From Bordetella parapertussis (GTDB taxonomy: Bacteria; Pseudomonadota; Gammaproteobacteria; Burkholderiales; SG8-41): a stretch of DNA of 64,000 nt. This document shows positions 1 through 8,069 of this stretch, piece by piece. The translations under genes and the position numbers were made by a program. The DNA is taken from assembly GCA_945885345.1 (NCBI GenBank), contig CAMCYP010000008.1:1-64000 (forward strand), given 5' to 3'. The notes beneath the pieces are model-generated. The model saw only the letters and a program-made list of their open reading frames with translations. It did not search any database and was not told where the DNA came from. How positions within the stretch are numbered: position 1 is the stretch's first letter; every line of letters starts with the position of its first letter.

Positions 1-1128
1 AGCATTGACGATACGGCCACCACCGAAATCGACGACGCATTTTCATTGCAGACCCTGCCCGGCGGCGTACGCCGGCTGGGCATCCATATTGCTGCCCCGG
101 CACTGGGCATCACACCGGATTCACCGCTGGATGCGATCGCGCGCGAGCGCATGTCGACGGTATATTTTCCCGGCGGCAAGATCACCATGCTGCCCGATGC
201 GGCGGTCGAGGCGTACACGCTGGCAGCAGGGCGCGAGTGTCCCGCACTGTCGATTTATTTCGATGTCGCAGAGGATTTTTCGATTACCGGGCACGAAACC
301 CGGATTGAGCGCGTGCTGATTGCCGACAACCTGCGCCATGAAGCGCTGGAGCCGGTGTTCAACACGACAACCCTGGCGACCGGCAAGGTGGCGCATCCGC
401 AGGGCGAAGCGCTGGCCTGGCTATGGCAGTTTTCGGGCAGCCGGCTGCATACGCGCAAGGGCGATCAGCCGCCGATGGAAGACCGCCCCGAGTTCGTGTT
501 TCAGGTGACGGATGGCCGGGTGGTGATTTCCCGCCGCCAGCGCGGTACGCCGATCGACCGGGTAGTGGCGGAGCTGATGATCCTCGCCAACAGCACCTGG
601 GCCGGGGAGTTGCACGCCGCCGGGCAGCCTGCGCTGTATCGCGTGCAAAGCGGCGGCAAGGTGCGCAGCAGCACGGCAGCCGGTCCGCATGACGGGCTGG
701 GTGTTGCGCAGTACATGTGGGCGAGTTCGCCGCTGCGGCGTTACGCGGACCTGGTCAACCAGCGGCAGCTGATCGCGCGTGTGCGCGGTGAGGCGCCGGC
801 GTACAGCGCCAAAGACACGGCGCTGCTGACGGCGATGCGCGACTTCGAGGCGGCGTACGACGTTTACGGCGAATACCAGCGCACCATGGAACGTTACTGG
901 AGCCTGCGCTGGCTGGTCCAGGAGCAGGCGGCGACCGTGACCGGCGTGGTGTTGCGCGAAAACCTGGTGCGGCTGGACGCGGTGCCGATTACCCAGCGTG
1001 TGCCGTCCATCGACGCCACCGTGGTACCCGGCGCCCGGATCGAACTCACAGTCGGGGCAGTGGATTTACTGGAGCTGGGTGCGCAACTGGACTTCAAGGC
1101 GGTGCTGGAAGTGCCACCAAGTCAGTAG
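1..1128 (+). CDS. RNB-domain exoribonuclease (RNase II/R family), 5'-truncated by the window edge
   Basis: The reading frame is open at base 1, so the true start lies upstream. The visible 375 residues begin inside the RNB catalytic domain: the opening DDTATTEIDDA carries the Asp cluster that binds Mg2+ in RNase II-type 3'-5' exoribonucleases. About 230 residues further on, SSPLRRYADLVNQRQL is the second family signature, which precedes the C-terminal part. The last ~75 residues look like a small beta-rich S1/OB-type RNA-binding domain. The protein would degrade single-stranded RNA processively in the cytoplasm. It precedes a TonB-like gene and aroE, a common betaproteobacterial order. RNase II and RNase R cannot be told apart without the N-terminus. 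Confidence 0.9.
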   Translation, partial: SIDDTATTEIDDAFSLQTLPGGVRRLGIHIAAPALGITPDSPLDAIARERMSTVYFPGGKITMLPDAAVEAYTLAAGRECPALSIYFDVAEDFSITGHETRIERVLIADNLRHEALEPVFNTTTLATGKVAHPQGEALAWLWQFSGSRLHTRKGDQPPMEDRPEFVFQVTDGRVVISRRQRGTPIDRVVAELMILANSTWAGELHAAGQPALYRVQSGGKVRSSTAAGPHDGLGVAQYMWASSPLRRYADLVNQRQLIARVRGEAPAYSAKDTALLTAMRDFEAAYDVYGEYQRTMERYWSLRWLVQEQAATVTGVVLRENLVRLDAVPITQRVPSIDATVVPGARIELTVGAVDLLELGAQLDFKAVLEVPPSQ

Positions 1129-1200
1129 TCGCTAACAGCAGCTCCGATGCTGGAATCAGCTTTAAGCAAAACAGTTAATTAGCTGATTTTAATGTTTTTA

Positions 1201-1228
1201 TTGCTATTTTAAGACTCTGGCCTAGAAT
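1201..1228 (+). promoter_or_regulatory. Possible sigma-70 promoter of the tonB-like gene
   Basis: TTGCTA (1201-1206), a 16-base spacer and TAGAAT (1223-1228) lie in the AT-rich gap after the RNB gene. Transcription would start at about 1235, practically on the ATG at 1236, and no Shine-Dalgarno sequence is visible. If real, the transcript would be leaderless or nearly so. The -35 matches consensus at only 4 of 6 positions. Confidence 0.3.
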
Positions 1229-1235
1229 AGCCGGG

Positions 1236-2249
1236 ATGAGTGCTCAGCCCGCCAAGAACGTCGTGCCATTGCCGCGCCGCGCGAAACATCCGCGTCGTGG
1301 TTCCTGGGGCGGCGCCGTGGACCGGCTCGACGAACGCGTCGCTGAACTGGAGCGGCGCATCGCCGATTTCGACCGGCGTTACGCGCAGATGACCGTGCGC
1401 ACCCGCTTTGGCGCTGCCGGCGGCATTTCGCTGCTGGTGCATGCTTTCGTGGTTTTCGGATTGACCTTCACCGTGCCCGACCTGCGCAACCTGCAGAACA
1501 TGGCGCCGCCGCTGGACGTGGTGCTGGTCAATACCAAATCGCAGGCGAAGCCGAGCAAAGCCGATGCGCTGGCTCAGCATCATCTCGATGGCGGCGGCAA
1601 CACCGACGCCAAACTGCGCGCGAGCAGTCCCTTGCCAGTGGTCAGCCAGGATACGCAGACCACCGAGCTGCAGCAGGCAAAAAAACGCGTTGCTGAACTG
1701 GAACGGGAAGCGCGTCGCCTGCTGGCGCGGGCGGGAGTGAGCCAGGTTGATATTACGCCGGCAAAACCGGCGCCGGAGCCGACGCCGGAAAAAGGGCCGG
1801 CGGTAGACGGCACGGAACTGATACAGCGCAGTCTGGCGATCGCGCGGCTGGAAGCGCAGATCGGCAAGGACTGGAACGCCTATCAGGAGCGGCCGCGGCG
1901 CAAATTTGTCGGCGCCCGTACCCAGGAATACCGCTTTGCGCGCTACATTGAAGACTGGCGGCAGAAAATCGAGCGTATCGGCGAGCTGAATTACCCGCAG
2001 GCCGCACGTGACCAGCGCATTTACGGCAGTCTGATGGCCACAGTATCGATCAAGGCCGACGGCTCGCTGGAGAAGATCCAGATTGACCGCTCCTCCGGCA
2101 ACAAGGTGCTCGATGAAGCCACGGTGCAGATCGTGAAAATGGCCGCGCCCTATGCGGCCCTGCCGCCGGACATCGCACGCGACACCGATGTCCTGCACAT
2201 CACCCGCACCTGGACTTACACGCGGGCGGACAGGCTCGTCAGCCAGTGA
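1236..2249 (+). CDS. TonB-family energy transducer / TonB C-terminal domain protein
   Basis: 337 residues. Residues 1-55 are charged and contain a short heptad-like helix (LDERVAELERRIADFDRRY). A single membrane helix lies at about 61-80. A Pro/Ala-rich periplasmic linker follows, with a predicted coiled coil near 143-165. The C-terminal ~95 residues carry the TonB fold signature (YPQAARDQRIYGSL, then IDRSSGNKVLDEATVQIV). Family members span the inner membrane and transmit proton-motive energy from ExbB/ExbD to outer-membrane receptors; no exbBD is present here, so the partner is unknown. The extended N-terminal coil before the membrane helix is longer than in E. coli TonB. It sits between the RNB nuclease and aroE. 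Confidence 0.85.
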   Translation: MSAQPAKNVVPLPRRAKHPRRGSWGGAVDRLDERVAELERRIADFDRRYAQMTVRTRFGAAGGISLLVHAFVVFGLTFTVPDLRNLQNMAPPLDVVLVNTKSQAKPSKADALAQHHLDGGGNTDAKLRASSPLPVVSQDTQTTELQQAKKRVAELEREARRLLARAGVSQVDITPAKPAPEPTPEKGPAVDGTELIQRSLAIARLEAQIGKDWNAYQERPRRKFVGARTQEYRFARYIEDWRQKIERIGELNYPQAARDQRIYGSLMATVSIKADGSLEKIQIDRSSGNKVLDEATVQIVKMAAPYAALPPDIARDTDVLHITRTWTYTRADRLVSQ

Positions 2250-2272
2250 GCGGTCACCATGAGTGATCCGAA

Positions 2273-3094
2273 TTGAGCGATAGATACGCAGTGATCGGCA
2301 ACCCGGTCGCGCACAGCCAATCGCCGCAGATCCATGCCGAGTTTGCTCAGCAGACTGGACAGGATCTGGTTTATGAGCGTTTGCTGGCGCCGCTGGATGC
2401 GTTTGAGGCTACGGCCAAGCGATTTTTCAGTGAAGGCGGCAAAGGACTGAATGTCACAGTGCCGTTCAAACACGATGCATGGAATATGGTCAACGCCCAT
2501 GCGGGCGTTGCCCTTGATGCCGAGGCGGTGAACACCATCAAATTGGAGGGTGGAAAATTCATCGGGCACAACACCGACGGGATCGGCCTGGTTACTGATC
2601 TTGAACGGAATCTCGGATTCCCGATTGCCGGAAAACGTGTACTGCTAATGGGGGCTGGTGGTGCGACTCGAGGCGTGATGAATCCCATCCTCGAGAAGAA
2701 TCCAAGGCTGATGGTGGTAGCCAATCGTACACTCGACAAGGCGATGAGTCTTGTCAGCCATTTCCAGAAGTTCAAGGATTTTACGTCAGGCGGGATATCA
2801 GCCTCGCCGTACCCGGATCTTGCTGGCTCGAAATTCGATTTGGTCATCAATGCCACATCGGCTGGACTCAGCGGCGAGATGCCATCACTGCCGGAAGGCA
2901 TTTTTGGCAAGGGTGCATTGGCTTACGACATGGTCTATGGCCGCGACACGCCGTTCATGATTTTTGCCCGCAAAGAAGGGGCACGTGCCGTCGATGGCCT
3001 CGGTATGCTGGTCGAGCAGGCCGCAGAATCGTTCTACATCTGGCGCGGCGTGCGACCGCAGACAGCGCCGGTGATTGCGAAACTCCGGGGCTGA
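2273..3094 (+). CDS. aroE: Shikimate dehydrogenase (NADP+)
   Basis: 273 residues; reduces 3-dehydroshikimate to shikimate in aromatic amino-acid synthesis. Substrate-site NVTVPFKHDAW contains the catalytic Lys, NTDGIG the catalytic Asp, and GAGGATRGV is the glycine-rich NADP loop. The start is TTG at 2273. An ATG AGT GAT lies 14 bases upstream but is out of frame and stops after five codons. Codon use is less biased than in the neighbours, with AGA, AGG, several CGA, many GGA, CTA and GTA, which suggests a different origin or local replacement. The gene occupies the usual betaproteobacterial place between the TonB-like gene and mtgA. Confidence 0.93.
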   Translation: MSDRYAVIGNPVAHSQSPQIHAEFAQQTGQDLVYERLLAPLDAFEATAKRFFSEGGKGLNVTVPFKHDAWNMVNAHAGVALDAEAVNTIKLEGGKFIGHNTDGIGLVTDLERNLGFPIAGKRVLLMGAGGATRGVMNPILEKNPRLMVVANRTLDKAMSLVSHFQKFKDFTSGGISASPYPDLAGSKFDLVINATSAGLSGEMPSLPEGIFGKGALAYDMVYGRDTPFMIFARKEGARAVDGLGMLVEQAAESFYIWRGVRPQTAPVIAKLRG

Positions 3095-3164
3095 AATCTG
3101 CGTAATATCGGGGCCGCGGCAGCCGATAAATTCAAAGTTCACGTTTCAAAATTCGCGCAACATC

Positions 3165-3863
3165 ATGCTGAAATCCATCTTTCGCTGGAGCTGGCGCACC
3201 CTGTTGCTGGTGCTGATCGTGCTGGCTGCAGTGCAGTTCTGGTTTCTGGTGCATATCTGGTACTGGAACAGCCATAACCCGGAGTCAACCGCGTTCATGC
3301 GTGCGCGCCTGGAAATCCTGCGCGAAGATAATCCCAAGGCGCGCCTGCGCCAGCAGTGGGTGCCGTATCAGCGCATCTCCGGCCACCTGAAGCGCGCGCT
3401 GGTCGCCGCGGAAGATGCCAAATTTGTCGAGCACCACGGTTTTGACTGGGAAGGCATCCAGAAAGCCTACGAAAAAAATCTGCGCGAAGGCGAGATCGTC
3501 GCCGGCGGGTCAACCATCACTCAGCAACTGGCGAAAAACCTGTTTTTCTCCGGTGAACGGGCATGGTGGCGCAAGGCGCAGGAAGCAGTCATTGCGGTAA
3601 TGCTCGAAACCATCATGAGCAAACGCCGCATATTCGAGATTTACCTCAATGTCATTGAATGGGATGACGGTGTGTTCGGCGCCGAAGCCGCTGCCCGTCA
3701 CCATTACGGCACCACTGCGGCTGCACTGGGCGCTGAACAGGCCGCGCGTCTGGCGGCCATCGTGCCGAGTCCGCGCCGTTACGGCCCGGGCAGCAATACC
3801 GGTTATCTGCAGCGGCGCACCCAGACCATATTGGCGCGCATGAACGGGGCACAGGTACCCTAA
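3165..3863 (+). CDS. mtgA: Monofunctional biosynthetic peptidoglycan transglycosylase
   Basis: 232 residues from the ATG at 3165; the frame is open further upstream, but that part is not conserved and overlaps aroE. A membrane anchor spans about residues 11-30. The GT51 domain follows: EDAKFVEHHGFDW holds the catalytic Glu (83) and GGSTITQQLAKNL (114-126) is the second family motif. The enzyme polymerises lipid II into glycan strands at the periplasmic face of the inner membrane. There is no transpeptidase domain, so it is MtgA rather than a bifunctional PBP1. No strong ribosome-binding site precedes the start; the gap from aroE is 70 bases. Confidence 0.93.
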   Translation: MLKSIFRWSWRTLLLVLIVLAAVQFWFLVHIWYWNSHNPESTAFMRARLEILREDNPKARLRQQWVPYQRISGHLKRALVAAEDAKFVEHHGFDWEGIQKAYEKNLREGEIVAGGSTITQQLAKNLFFSGERAWWRKAQEAVIAVMLETIMSKRRIFEIYLNVIEWDDGVFGAEAAARHHYGTTAAALGAEQAARLAAIVPSPRRYGPGSNTGYLQRRTQTILARMNGAQVP

Positions 3864-3951
3864 ACCTTGGCTGTTTGCGTTTTGTGCGTCGCGTCAGTCA
3901 CCGCCAACGGACATTTGTAATGGACGAGAGCGGCGGAACCGGTACTTTCAG

Positions 3952-3979
3952 TTGACCATGACCCCTGCCGCAGCATAAT
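3952..3979 (+). promoter_or_regulatory. Probable sigma-70 promoter of the ior-sox operon
   Basis: TTGACC (3952-3957), a 16-base spacer and CATAAT (3974-3979) match the vegetative consensus at 5 of 6 positions in each box. It lies in the 249-base gap between mtgA and iorA, about 130 bases before the iorA start, and is the best promoter candidate for the six-gene run that follows. Nothing else recognisable is present in the gap. Confidence 0.5.
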
Positions 3980-4112
3980 CTGCCGTTCGGCGTGCGCAGA
4001 CACGCCCCACTGCGGCATCAGACTGCGGGGACGACCAGAACGTCGAGGACATCAGTGATTGCGCGCATGCTTGGACGGCGCACCATCCAAATCAACACTG
4101 AGGAGAAAAGAC

Positions 4113-4610
4113 GTGGCCCAATTGAATATCAATGGTCGTTCGCATCAGGTCGATGTCGAACCCGATACCCCCCTGCTGTGGGCGATCCGCGAACAGGTCG
4201 GACTGACCGGCACCAAGTACGGTTGTGGCGTGGCGCAGTGCGGCGCCTGCTCGGTGCACCTGAACGGCGAAGTGGTGCGTTCCTGTTCATTTCCCGTCAG
4301 CGCGATCAAGGCGACAGACAGGATCACGACGATTGAAGGCTTGTCCAAAGACAGTTCGCACCCGGTACAAAAGGCCTGGGCAGCGATCGATGTGCCGCAG
4401 TGCGGCTACTGCCAGTCGGGCCAGATCATGGCTGCTGCCGCATTGCTTGCCAAAAAAGCCAAACCCACGGACAAGGACATCGACGAAGCGATGTCCAATA
4501 TCTGCCGTTGCGGTACTTATCACCGGATCCGTGCCGCGGTGCACATTGCCGCCGGCAACGCCAAGGTGGGCAGTGCCGATGCGCTGGCTTCCGATCAACA
4601 AAACGCCTAA
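4113..4610 (+). CDS. iorA: (2Fe-2S)-binding subunit of an IorAB-type molybdenum oxidoreductase
   Basis: 165 residues, starting at GTG 4113 because AGGAG sits 7 bases upstream; the earlier in-frame ATG lacks such a site. An N-terminal plant-type ferredoxin domain shows CGVAQCGAC and a later Cys at RSC. The all-helical second domain has CGYCQSGQ and [10 protein letters not shown] for the second [2Fe-2S] cluster. In the xanthine-oxidase family this subunit passes electrons from the Mo centre to an acceptor. The closest named relatives are isoquinoline 1-oxidoreductase alpha subunits and membrane-associated aldehyde dehydrogenase small subunits; the substrate cannot be deduced. The large subunit follows after 15 bases. 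Confidence 0.88.
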   Translation: MAQLNINGRSHQVDVEPDTPLLWAIREQVGLTGTKYGCGVAQCGACSVHLNGEVVRSCSFPVSAIKATDRITTIEGLSKDSSHPVQKAWAAIDVPQCGYCQSGQIMAAAALLAKKAKPTDKDIDEAMSNICRCGTYHRIRAAVHIAAGNAKVGSADALASDQQNA

Positions 4611-4625
4611 GACCGGAGAATAAAA

Positions 4626-6830
4626 ATGAAAAATACGATCTCCGGCGAACTGCCGAAAATTTCCCGTCGCAAATTTCTGGTCGCCAGCGCTGCCGCCGGT
4701 GGCGGCCTTGCACTGGGCTTCAATCTTCCCTTCGGTGCCGGCACCGCTGCTGCGCAAAGCGCCGCCGATGCTGCTGAAGTGAATATCTGGGTGGTGGTCA
4801 AACCTGACGACACCTGCATGATCCGTATTGCGCGCGCCGAGATGGGCCAGGGCACGATGACCGGTCTTGCGCAACTGGTGGCTGAGGAGCTGGAGTGCGA
4901 CTGGAAAAAAGTCAAAACCGAACAGATCACCGCCGGCCAGAACCTGGCGCGCAAACGGGCCTGGGGCGACATGTCCACGGCGGGCAGCCGCGGTATCCGC
5001 ACGTCCCACGATTACGTGCGTCGTGGCGGCGCGGCAGCGCGCATGATGCTGATGCAGGCGGCCGCCAATGAATGGAATGTTCCGGTGACTGATCTGCAGG
5101 TGGCCAACGGCGTGATTACCCATGCCGGTTCTGGCCGCACCACCAGTTACGGCAAGGTCGCCACTGCGGCGGCGAAGTTGACGCCGCCGGATCCGAAGAG
5201 CATCAAGCTCAAGGACGTCAAAGACTGGAAAATCGCCGGTAAACCGCTGCGCCGCCTCGATACTGCAGACAAACTCAATGGCCAGAAAATTTATGCCATC
5301 GATCTGAAGATGCCGGGCATGCTGCACGCCACGGTGAAGGACTGCCCGGTGTTTGGCGGCAAACTCACCAGCTTCGATGATTCGAAAGTGAAGGGGATGC
5401 CGGGCGTCAAGGGTGTGATGAAAATCAATGACACCACGGTGGCAGTGGTTGCCGATACCTGGTGGCGGGCGAAAAAAGCGATGGACGCGCTGCCCATCGT
5501 CTGGGATGAAGGCCCCAATGCCAAGGTCAACAGCGCGTCGATTGCCGAGCACCTGAAGAGCGGTCTGACGGGCAGCGATGCGTTTGCCGACATCGATACC
5601 GGCGACGCACCGAAGGCGATTGCCGCGGCTGCGAAGAAAATCGAGGCGGTGTACAGCGTACCGTTCACTTCGCACACACCGATGGAGCCGATGAACTGCA
5701 CGGTGAAACTGTCACCGGACAAGGCCGAGATCTGGATCCCGACGCAAAGCCTGGAAGCTTCGCTGGCCGCATTGTCCAGCGCTTCGGGCCAGCCGCTGGA
5801 AAAATGCGAAGCCTATGTGATGGATCTGGGCGGAGGTTTTGGCCGGCGCATCGGCAACCAGGACGTGGTGCGGCAGGGCGTGGCCATCGCCAAGGCCTTC
5901 CCCGGCACGCCGGTGAAAATGGTGTGGACCCGCGAAGAGGATCAGGCGCATGATTTCTACCGGCCCATCGCACAATGCCGTCTGTCCGCAGGCGTCGACG
6001 AAAAAGGCAATCTTGCCGGCCTGCATCTGCGGGTATCGGGTCAGTCGATCAACGCGTTTGCCAATCCGGCGGCGATCAAGGATGGCAAGGACAAGCGGCA
6101 GTTGCAGGGCCTGTGGCCGGAGCCGAACGACGCGCAGATCGGTTACACCCACGCCAACTGGCGTACCGAATACGCGATGCGCAACACGCATCTGCCGGTC
6201 GGCCCGTGGCGCGGCGTCAACACCAACCAGAACGGCATTTTCCTCGAGTGCTTCATGGACGAGGTGGCGAAGCTGGCGAACCGTGACCCGCTGGAGTTCC
6301 GCCGTTCGCTGATGAGCGAACGTCCGAAACATCTGGGCGTGCTCAACGCCGTGGCCGAGAGAGCCGGCTGGGGCAAACCGCTGCCCAAGGGCGTGTACCG
6401 CGGCATTGCGCAGTTCATGGGTTACGGCAGTTATTCCGCCGCAGTGGCCGAGGTTTCAGTCAGTCCGAAGGGCGAGGTCAAGGTGCATCGCTGCGTGTTC
6501 GCGCTGAATTGCGGCAACGTTGTCAATCCCGACCAGACGGCGGCGCAGATCGAGGGCTCGGTGGCTTACGGCATGACCACGCTGCACAGCGAAATTTCGG
6601 TGGATAACGGCCGGGTGGTGGAAACCAATTTCCACAATTTCCGCGTGATGAAGATCACCGAGATGCCCAAGGTCGAAGTCATACTGCCGCTGACCCATGA
6701 TTTCTGGGGCGGCGTCGGCGAGCCGACCATCTGCGTGGTGGTGCCGGCGATATTGAATGCGGTTCACGCCGCAACCGGGAAACCGGTGCGCAGCCTGCCG
6801 TTGTCCAAGCAGGGCCTGACACTGGTCTGA
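4626..6830 (+). CDS. iorB: Molybdopterin-binding catalytic subunit of an IorAB-type oxidoreductase, Tat-exported
   Basis: 734 residues with a GGAG site before the ATG. The N-terminus has a twin-arginine signal (SRRKFLVASAAAGGG, arginines 14-15), so the folded Mo enzyme should be periplasmic. LGGGFGRR is the Mo-pterin contact motif, and GGVGEP near the C-terminus holds the catalytic Glu of the xanthine-oxidase family. Relatives are isoquinoline 1-oxidoreductase beta and quinone/cytochrome-linked aldehyde dehydrogenases. It forms a pair with iorA, and soxX begins 9 bases after its stop, so cytochrome c could be its electron acceptor (inference). There is no FAD subunit. The actual substrate is unknown. 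Confidence 0.9.
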   Translation: MKNTISGELPKISRRKFLVASAAAGGGLALGFNLPFGAGTAAAQSAADAAEVNIWVVVKPDDTCMIRIARAEMGQGTMTGLAQLVAEELECDWKKVKTEQITAGQNLARKRAWGDMSTAGSRGIRTSHDYVRRGGAAARMMLMQAAANEWNVPVTDLQVANGVITHAGSGRTTSYGKVATAAAKLTPPDPKSIKLKDVKDWKIAGKPLRRLDTADKLNGQKIYAIDLKMPGMLHATVKDCPVFGGKLTSFDDSKVKGMPGVKGVMKINDTTVAVVADTWWRAKKAMDALPIVWDEGPNAKVNSASIAEHLKSGLTGSDAFADIDTGDAPKAIAAAAKKIEAVYSVPFTSHTPMEPMNCTVKLSPDKAEIWIPTQSLEASLAALSSASGQPLEKCEAYVMDLGGGFGRRIGNQDVVRQGVAIAKAFPGTPVKMVWTREEDQAHDFYRPIAQCRLSAGVDEKGNLAGLHLRVSGQSINAFANPAAIKDGKDKRQLQGLWPEPNDAQIGYTHANWRTEYAMRNTHLPVGPWRGVNTNQNGIFLECFMDEVAKLANRDPLEFRRSLMSERPKHLGVLNAVAERAGWGKPLPKGVYRGIAQFMGYGSYSAAVAEVSVSPKGEVKVHRCVFALNCGNVVNPDQTAAQIEGSVAYGMTTLHSEISVDNGRVVETNFHNFRVMKITEMPKVEVILPLTHDFWGGVGEPTICVVVPAILNAVHAATGKPVRSLPLSKQGLTLV

Positions 6831-6838
6831 CCGGCGGC

Positions 6839-7279
6839 GTGCGTTTTCCGGGCTGGAGTCTGCTGTTTGCCGCGATGGCTGGTTGTGCCGTCGCGGTGCC
6901 CGGGGAACTGGCGCCTTACCGGGTCGAGGGCGACGCCATTCGCGTGCCGCTGGCATCCGTTGCCGGAGATGCGGCCCGCGGCAGGACGGTGGTGATGGGG
7001 CGCGAAGCCAACTGCCTGCTGTGTCATGCAGTCCCTGAAACAGGGGTGCGTTTCATGGGCAGCATCGGGCCACCGCTGTCCGGCATCGGCGCACGCTTGT
7101 CGGCGGGACAGTTGCGCCTGCGCGTCGTCGATCAATCGCGCCTCAACCATGATACGGTGATGCCTTCGTATTACCGGGTTGAAGGCCTGGTTCGCGTGGC
7201 CCCGGCCTATCAGGGCAAACCGGTGCTGAGCGCCGGCCAGATTGAAGACGTAGTCGCTTTTCTGCAGACGCTGCAATAG
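6839..7279 (+). CDS. soxX: SoxX-type monohaem cytochrome c
   Basis: 146 residues from GTG 6839, 9 bases after iorB. A short hydrophobic signal segment is followed by one haem site, CLLCH. The stretch SRLNHDTVMPSYYRVEGLVRVA, conserved in SoxX, contains the Met that should ligate the haem iron. SoxX pairs with SoxA in the periplasm to attach thiosulfate oxidatively to the SoxY cysteine and feed electrons to cytochrome c. Its place directly behind a Mo-hydroxylase gene rather than behind sox regulators or soxVW is unusual. Confidence 0.85.
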   Translation: MRFPGWSLLFAAMAGCAVAVPGELAPYRVEGDAIRVPLASVAGDAARGRTVVMGREANCLLCHAVPETGVRFMGSIGPPLSGIGARLSAGQLRLRVVDQSRLNHDTVMPSYYRVEGLVRVAPAYQGKPVLSAGQIEDVVAFLQTLQ

Positions 7280-7296
7280 GGAATCCGCAAGACCGC

Positions 7297-7746
7297 ATGG
7301 CCACCCGTCGCCGTTTCCTGTTTACCTTGAGCGCGCTCGCCGGCTTCACGCTGGTGGACGGGGCGCATGCGCAGGCGTCCCCCGAGCGCGAAGCCCTGTT
7401 GCGCCAGATCACCGGTGGTGCCGTGGTGCGGCCGGGGCGGGTGACATTCGATACGCCGGAACTGGCGGACAACGGGCATGCAGTGCCGGTGCGCATCGCC
7501 GTCGACAGCCCGATGACTGCGGCCGATCATGTGCGCAGCATTACCGTGATCGCCGAGCGCAATCCGCGGCCGATTGTCGCCACATTCACCCTGGGCCCGC
7601 ATTCGGGCCGCGCCCAGGTCGTCACCCGGATCCGGCTGGCCGACAGCCAGGAAGTGCTCGCACTGGCGCAGCTGTCCGATGGTTCTTACTGGTCGGGGGG
7701 CGCCCGCGTGGTCGTCACCGAACTCGCCTGCCTGGAGGGCGGCTGA
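7297..7746 (+). CDS. soxY: SoxY-type sulfur carrier with atypical C-terminal tail
   Basis: 149 residues with an Arg-rich signal sequence (ATRRRFLFTLSALAGF), possibly Tat-type, ending near AHAQA. The body fits the SoxY immunoglobulin-like domain. Canonical SoxY ends in a flexible GGCGG whose Cys carries the sulfur intermediate. Here the protein ends TELACLEGG: the single Cys is kept but is fifth from the end and flanked by Ala and Leu-Glu. The reading is clear in the DNA (GCC TGC CTG GAG GGC GGC TGA), with no sign of a frameshift. It is followed two bases later by soxZ. The carrier role is likely; the changed arm may alter partner recognition. Confidence 0.82.
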   Translation: MATRRRFLFTLSALAGFTLVDGAHAQASPEREALLRQITGGAVVRPGRVTFDTPELADNGHAVPVRIAVDSPMTAADHVRSITVIAERNPRPIVATFTLGPHSGRAQVVTRIRLADSQEVLALAQLSDGSYWSGGARVVVTELACLEGG

Positions 7747-7748
7747 GC

Positions 7749-8069
7749 ATGCTCGCCCGGATCGAAGTGCCGCGGCAGGCGAAACGCGGGGAGATCATCC
7801 TGCTGCGCATCGCCATCCAGCATCCGATGGAAACCGGATACCGGCTCGACAATTTCGGCCGGCGCATTCCGAAGAATGTCGTCAACAACCTGACATGCCG
7901 TTATAACGGCGTCGAAGTGTTTCGCGCTGAAATGGGCTCCGGCATATCGGCGAATCCGCTGTTGCAGTTTCATGCGGTGGCCGAGGCCAGTGGTGAATTC
8001 GTGTTCGAGTGGGTGGACGATTCCGGCCAGCGCGGTTCCGAGCGGGCGGCGATCACCATAAGCGCTTGA
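7749..8069 (+). CDS. soxZ: SoxZ, partner of the SoxY sulfur carrier
   Basis: 106 residues, the usual size. It starts at ATG 7749, two bases after the soxY stop. Opening ARIEVPRQAKRGEIILLR and the HPMETGYR segment are typical of SoxZ, which forms a heterodimer with SoxY in the periplasm. It has no signal peptide of its own and is expected to be exported with SoxY. Its stop overlaps the proposed soxA start, which suggests translational coupling. Confidence 0.88.
   Translation: MLARIEVPRQAKRGEIILLRIAIQHPMETGYRLDNFGRRIPKNVVNNLTCRYNGVEVFRAEMGSGISANPLLQFHAVAEASGEFVFEWVDDSGQRGSERAAITISA

Noticed and set aside
4287-5675. Long minus-strand open frame (462 codons) opposite iorA/iorB
   Set aside because: Antisense shadow of iorB in G+C-rich DNA. 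Its translation is His/Arg-rich without motifs, while the plus strand carries a complete Mo-enzyme gene.
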